This document shows, piece by piece, positions 29,364 to 31,436 of a stretch of DNA of 31,436 bases. The stretch covers positions 1-31,436 of IMG/VR virus record IMGVR_UViG_3300047678_000840. One strand, given 5' to 3'. The DNA is from a virus. The notes under the pieces were generated by a model, which saw only the letters and a program-made list of their open reading frames with translations, was not told the DNA's origin and ran no database searches. The stretch's first letter is position 1. Every line of letters starts with the position of its first letter. Made by a program: the position numbers and the translations under genes.

Positions 29364-29902
29364 GTCTGGGTCCGAAGCGCGCAGAAGTTGGCGCGTTCTA
29401 CTCGGTGCCGTGCGTGCGTGTGCCATTCGGCTTCTACGGTATGAAGTGGGCGCCCGTGATTGGCCCGAAACACCGAGACGTAGAGCTTGGCGTGGACTGG
29501 GAGCATTGGCATGTGGACTGGCGCTTTGTGCCTGAAGACACGTTGCGCCATGCCAGCGCCGGCCGCATTGCCAGCCCACACGGCAAGGTCGTTTCCAACG
29601 ACAACCCGAACCGATGGGGCGACCACGAGCTGACGGGCGCGTCCGAACTCAAACGCAGGATGTGCCGCCGCCAGATGCCGGACTTCCCTGCATCGCCGGG
29701 GCCGATTTGGGCCGCGATGGAGACGGCACAGCGCATCCGCTGCGACAAGCTGAAGGACGGCCACACATGCCCGCACCGTGGCATTGATCTGCGGCCGTTT
29801 GAGAAAGAAGACGGGACGGCGGTGTGCCCAGGTCACGGCTTGCGCTGGGACTTGCGCACGGGTCTTTTGCTGGCCCGCCACAAGACGCCGAACGTGTTGT
29901 AG
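29297..29902 (+). CDS. Cassette 1 Rieske-type [2Fe-2S] protein
   Basis: A 201-aa protein with a C-terminal Rieske motif: Cys158-Pro-His160 (HTCPHRGIDLRPF) and Cys177-Pro-Gly-His180 (AVCPGHGLRWDLRTG), which would bind a [2Fe-2S] cluster. Residues 45-85 contain FGFYGMKWAPVIGPKHRDVE and WEHWHVDWRFVP, a His/Trp-rich block that may contact metal or partner. Start GTG 29297 has GGAG 8 bases upstream, but it lies inside attC; GTG 29405 is an alternative. The end (TPNVL, TAG 29900-29902) passes 10 bp beyond the cassette boundary into the attI region. It could be a ferredoxin-like electron carrier or an oxygenase component; no oxygenase catalytic domain is present. Confidence 0.7.
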   Translation: MTLMTIETLPSAVGSRFERGVRRLGPKRAEVGAFYSVPCVRVPFGFYGMKWAPVIGPKHRDVELGVDWEHWHVDWRFVPEDTLRHASAGRIASPHGKVVSNDNPNRWGDHELTGASELKRRMCRRQMPDFPASPGPIWAAMETAQRIRCDKLKDGHTCPHRGIDLRPFEKEDGTAVCPGHGLRWDLRTGLLLARHKTPNVL

Positions 29903-29937
29903 ACAACCACCCCAGTCGCCTAATCCCAGACCACCAC
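29887..29937 (-). other. attI: Candidate attI region
   Basis: Reading away from intI, the R-type box GTTCGGC (29893-29887) marks the junction with cassette 1; it exactly complements the R'' of cassette 1's attC, as expected of an integrated cassette. The crossover lies 45 bp upstream of the intI ATG. A short GTTGT/ACAAC inverted pair (29896-29907) next to it could be the second IntI-binding box. The site is short compared with known attI sites, and no Pc promoter is evident. Confidence 0.55.
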
Positions 29938-30975
29938 ATGCAAGTCCTTGTCACACCTCAATTTGCAGATGCTGAAGGCAACGCGGTTGCGCGTGTTCCC
30001 AGCGAGGCCACGGGCAAGCCGAAGCTGATTCATCAACTGCGCGCAGCGATTCGAGTGCGGCACTACAGCCTGCGCACCGAAGAGGCCTATGTGCACTGGG
30101 TCAAGCATTTCATCTACTGGTCAGGCATGCGCCATCCGAAACACATGGGCGCTGCCGAGTGCGAAGACTTCTTGAGCTTCCTGGCCACGCAGCGGAAGTT
30201 GGCCCCTTCCAGCCAAAGCCAGGCGCGTAGCGCGTTGCTGTTCCTATACGGCAAGGTGCTGGATGTCGATCTGCCCTGGCTGAAGTCGCTGCCCTGCGCG
30301 AAGTCTTCGAAGCACCTCCCTGTGGTGCTGAGCGTGCCTGAAGTGCAGCGCCTGCTTGCTGCGGTATCCGGTCGCACCGGCCTGCTGATGGCGCTGCTGT
30401 ACGGCACCGGCATGCGCATCACCGAATGCCTGCAGTTGCGCGTGAAAGACCTGGACTTCGACCACCAGGCCATCGTGGTGCGCGACGGAAAGGGCGGCAA
30501 GGACCGAATCGTCACACTGCCGCAAAGCCTGGCTGACGCACTGCGCCAGCAACTGGCCCGCCGCGCTGACCTGCACCGCTTGGACCAGCAACGGGGCATG
30601 GTGGACGTGTGGCTGCCCCACGCGCTGGCCGTGAAGTACCCGCGTGCTGCGCAGTCATGGTCCTGGCAGTACGTGTTCTGCGCCGATGACTATTCAACAG
30701 ACCCCATCACCAAGGCCCGCCGCCGGCACCACCTGAGCCCGGAACACATCCAACGGGCCATGCAGCGCGCCGTGGCCGCCGCCGGTATCCACAAGCGCGC
30801 CACGCCGCACACCCTGCGCCATTCCTACGCCACGCACCTGCTGATGTCGGGCTACGACATCCGCACCGTGCAGGAAATGCTGGGCCACGCCGACGTGAGC
30901 ACCACCATGATCTACACCCACGTCCTGCGCCTGGGCGGCAAGGCCGTGCGCAGCCCGCTGGATGACCTGTCGTGA
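29938..30975 (+). CDS. intI: Integron integrase (IntI family tyrosine recombinase)
   Basis: A 345-aa recombinase that catalyses attC x attI and attC x attC exchange on folded single-stranded attC. The N-terminal core-binding domain has the IntI signature LRAAIRVRHYSLRTEEAYVH, then FLYGKVLDVDLPWL. The catalytic domain has Arg160 (YGTGMRITECLQLRVKDLDF), Lys185-type loop (DGKGGKDR), His291 and Arg294 (HTLRHSYATHLL), His317 (LGHADVS) and Tyr326 (MIYTHV). Residues 226-256 carry the extra alpha domain found only in integron integrases (ALAVKYPRAAQSWSWQYVF, STDP). ATG 29938 is chosen by alignment to IntI1. TGA overlaps the gemA GTG by four bases, placing it in the phage early operon. It appears intact. 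Confidence 0.95.
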   Translation: MQVLVTPQFADAEGNAVARVPSEATGKPKLIHQLRAAIRVRHYSLRTEEAYVHWVKHFIYWSGMRHPKHMGAAECEDFLSFLATQRKLAPSSQSQARSALLFLYGKVLDVDLPWLKSLPCAKSSKHLPVVLSVPEVQRLLAAVSGRTGLLMALLYGTGMRITECLQLRVKDLDFDHQAIVVRDGKGGKDRIVTLPQSLADALRQQLARRADLHRLDQQRGMVDVWLPHALAVKYPRAAQSWSWQYVFCADDYSTDPITKARRRHHLSPEHIQRAMQRAVAAAGIHKRATPHTLRHSYATHLLMSGYDIRTVQEMLGHADVSTTMIYTHVLRLGGKAVRSPLDDLS

Positions 30976-31436
30976 GCGCTGTACAAACCCGCCACCTGGC
31001 CGACCGCCGCGCCGACCTGGCCGCCATCCACATCGCCAAGAAGGCGCTGGGATTGGACGATGACGCCTACCGCGACCTGCTGCAGACCATCTGCAGCGTG
31101 CGCAGCAGCGCCGACCTCGACGTCAGCGGCCGCAAGCGCTGGCTGGCGCATCTGCAGGCCTGCATGACCAGCAGCGGCTTGAAGAGCAGCAAGCCCCGCA
31201 CGGGCAGCGCCCCGCGCAAGCCCCTGACGGCCCGCCAGCGGCTGATCTGGTCGCTGTGGCACCAGCTGGCCGACGCCGGCCTGGTGAAGGCCAGAACGGG
31301 CGCTGCTGTCACGGCATTCATCAAGCGGCAGACCCAGGTGGACCGCCTGGAATGGCTGAATCCCCAGCAGGAAGACCTGGTCATCGTGTCGCTGCGCCAG
31401 TGGTTGAAGCGTGGAGGGCCTGAAAGTGGGGCGTGA
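30972..31436 (+). CDS. gemA: GemA (Mu gp16-like) early regulator
   Basis: A 154-aa DUF1018/GemA family protein. The family start RADLAAIHIAKKALGLDDDAYRDLL is clear, then a RKRWLAHLQACM helix, and the C-terminal block LTARQRLIWSLWHQLADAGL followed by AVTAFIKRQTQVDRLEWLNP. In Mu, GemA modulates host and phage transcription through DNA topology. GTG 30972 overlaps the intI stop (GTGA). It proves that the early operon resumes directly after the integron. The stop codon is the last three bases of the window; mor/C-type regulators would be expected next. Confidence 0.9.
   Translation: MSAVQTRHLADRRADLAAIHIAKKALGLDDDAYRDLLQTICSVRSSADLDVSGRKRWLAHLQACMTSSGLKSSKPRTGSAPRKPLTARQRLIWSLWHQLADAGLVKARTGAAVTAFIKRQTQVDRLEWLNPQQEDLVIVSLRQWLKRGGPESGA

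Larger units (their letters stand above)
28486..30975. mobile_element. Integron: intI, attI boundary and three gene cassettes
   Basis: IntI (plus strand) is preceded by an attI-type crossover at 29893/29892 and three cassettes extending leftwards: cassette 1 about 29892-29270, cassette 2 about 29269-28968, cassette 3 about 28967-28492. The seven bases at the start of each cassette exactly complement the R'' box of that cassette's own attC (GTTCGGC/GCCGAAC, GTTAGGC/GCCTAAC, GTTAGGG/CCCTAAC), the diagnostic rule for genuine cassettes. The arrangement is a normal integron by geometry, but the credible ORFs lie on the plus strand, opposite to attC polarity. Confidence 0.85.
1..31436. mobile_element. 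Mu-like transposable prophage (partial)
   Basis: Every recognisable gene belongs to a Mu-type phage: DD35E transposase with MuB ATPase, Ner, Gam, GemA, gp25-gp29, gpF, gpG, gpI-type protease, gpT capsid, gp35-gp37, tail tube and tape measure. Late genes run leftwards and early genes rightwards from a central repressor region, a divergent layout reminiscent of BcepMu rather than Mu. No tail sheath lies between gp37 and the tube, which points to a siphovirus-type tail. Neither phage end is visible: tail genes should continue left of base 1 and middle/late regulators right of base 31436. Confidence 0.95.

Noticed and set aside
29051-29881. A 276-aa minus-strand frame spanning cassettes 1 and 2, in the direction of attC polarity
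   Set aside because: It crosses a cassette boundary and a whole attC, is Arg/Val/Pro/His-rich, and lies opposite the Rieske motif. It is useful only because it shows the attC read-through peptide.
1-31436. CRISPR array, tRNA or rRNA genes
   Set aside because: No regularly spaced direct repeats, cloverleaf or rRNA-like stretch was seen on either strand.

Overview
The window is most of a Mu-like (transposable) prophage in a GC-rich beta-proteobacterium, most likely of the order Burkholderiales. This rests on the high GC content, the codon use, a DUF4124 protein and the style of the phage genes; no ribosomal or housekeeping marker is present, so the host is inferred. No host gene is seen.

Layout. 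The genome diverges from a repressor/Ner switch at about 19.4-20.2 kb. Leftwards (minus strand) lie a small accessory block (19.4-17.9 kb), the lysis genes (SAR-type GH24 lysozyme, overlapping spanins), the Mu gp25/gp26/gp27-like genes, and the head genes: large terminase gp28, portal gp29, gpF, gpG, protease with internal scaffold, decoration protein, major capsid gpT, gp35, gp36 and gp37. The tail tube and the start of a tape measure follow. No sheath gene lies between gp37 and the tube, so the tail is probably non-contractile (B3/D3112-like). The tape measure breaks off within 40 bp of the left edge in what looks like an insertion-sequence end. Rightwards (plus strand) lie ner, small early genes, a DUF3102 protein, the DD35E MuA-like transposase, the MuB-like ATPase, more small early genes, Gam, and finally gemA (Mu gp16).

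The unusual part is at 28.5-31.0 kb, inside the early operon. A full-length integron integrase (IntI, with its family-specific extra domain) is followed by gemA with a 4-base overlap. Immediately upstream is a compact array of three gene cassettes. The three attC sites have R boxes, 14-16 bp stems in the two clear cases and extrahelical bases, and an attI-type boundary lies 45 bp before intI. Each cassette's first seven bases exactly complement the R'' box of its own attC. By attC polarity the array runs leftwards from intI, as in a normal integron, but the credible cassette ORFs, including a Rieske [2Fe-2S] protein, all point the other way, with the phage early operon. This suggests an integron adopted by a transposable phage, with cassettes read from the phage early promoter.

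A second tyrosine recombinase (lambda-integrase type) and an 842-aa surface or propeller-like protein sit between the small and large terminase genes, so this element carries three different DNA recombinases. Two matching promoter/leader blocks, with identical spacing to the start codon, precede the lysozyme and the protease genes and are good candidates for late promoters. No gap longer than about 220 bp lacks a gene; the largest (27358-27577) holds small hairpins. I saw no tRNA, rRNA or CRISPR array.
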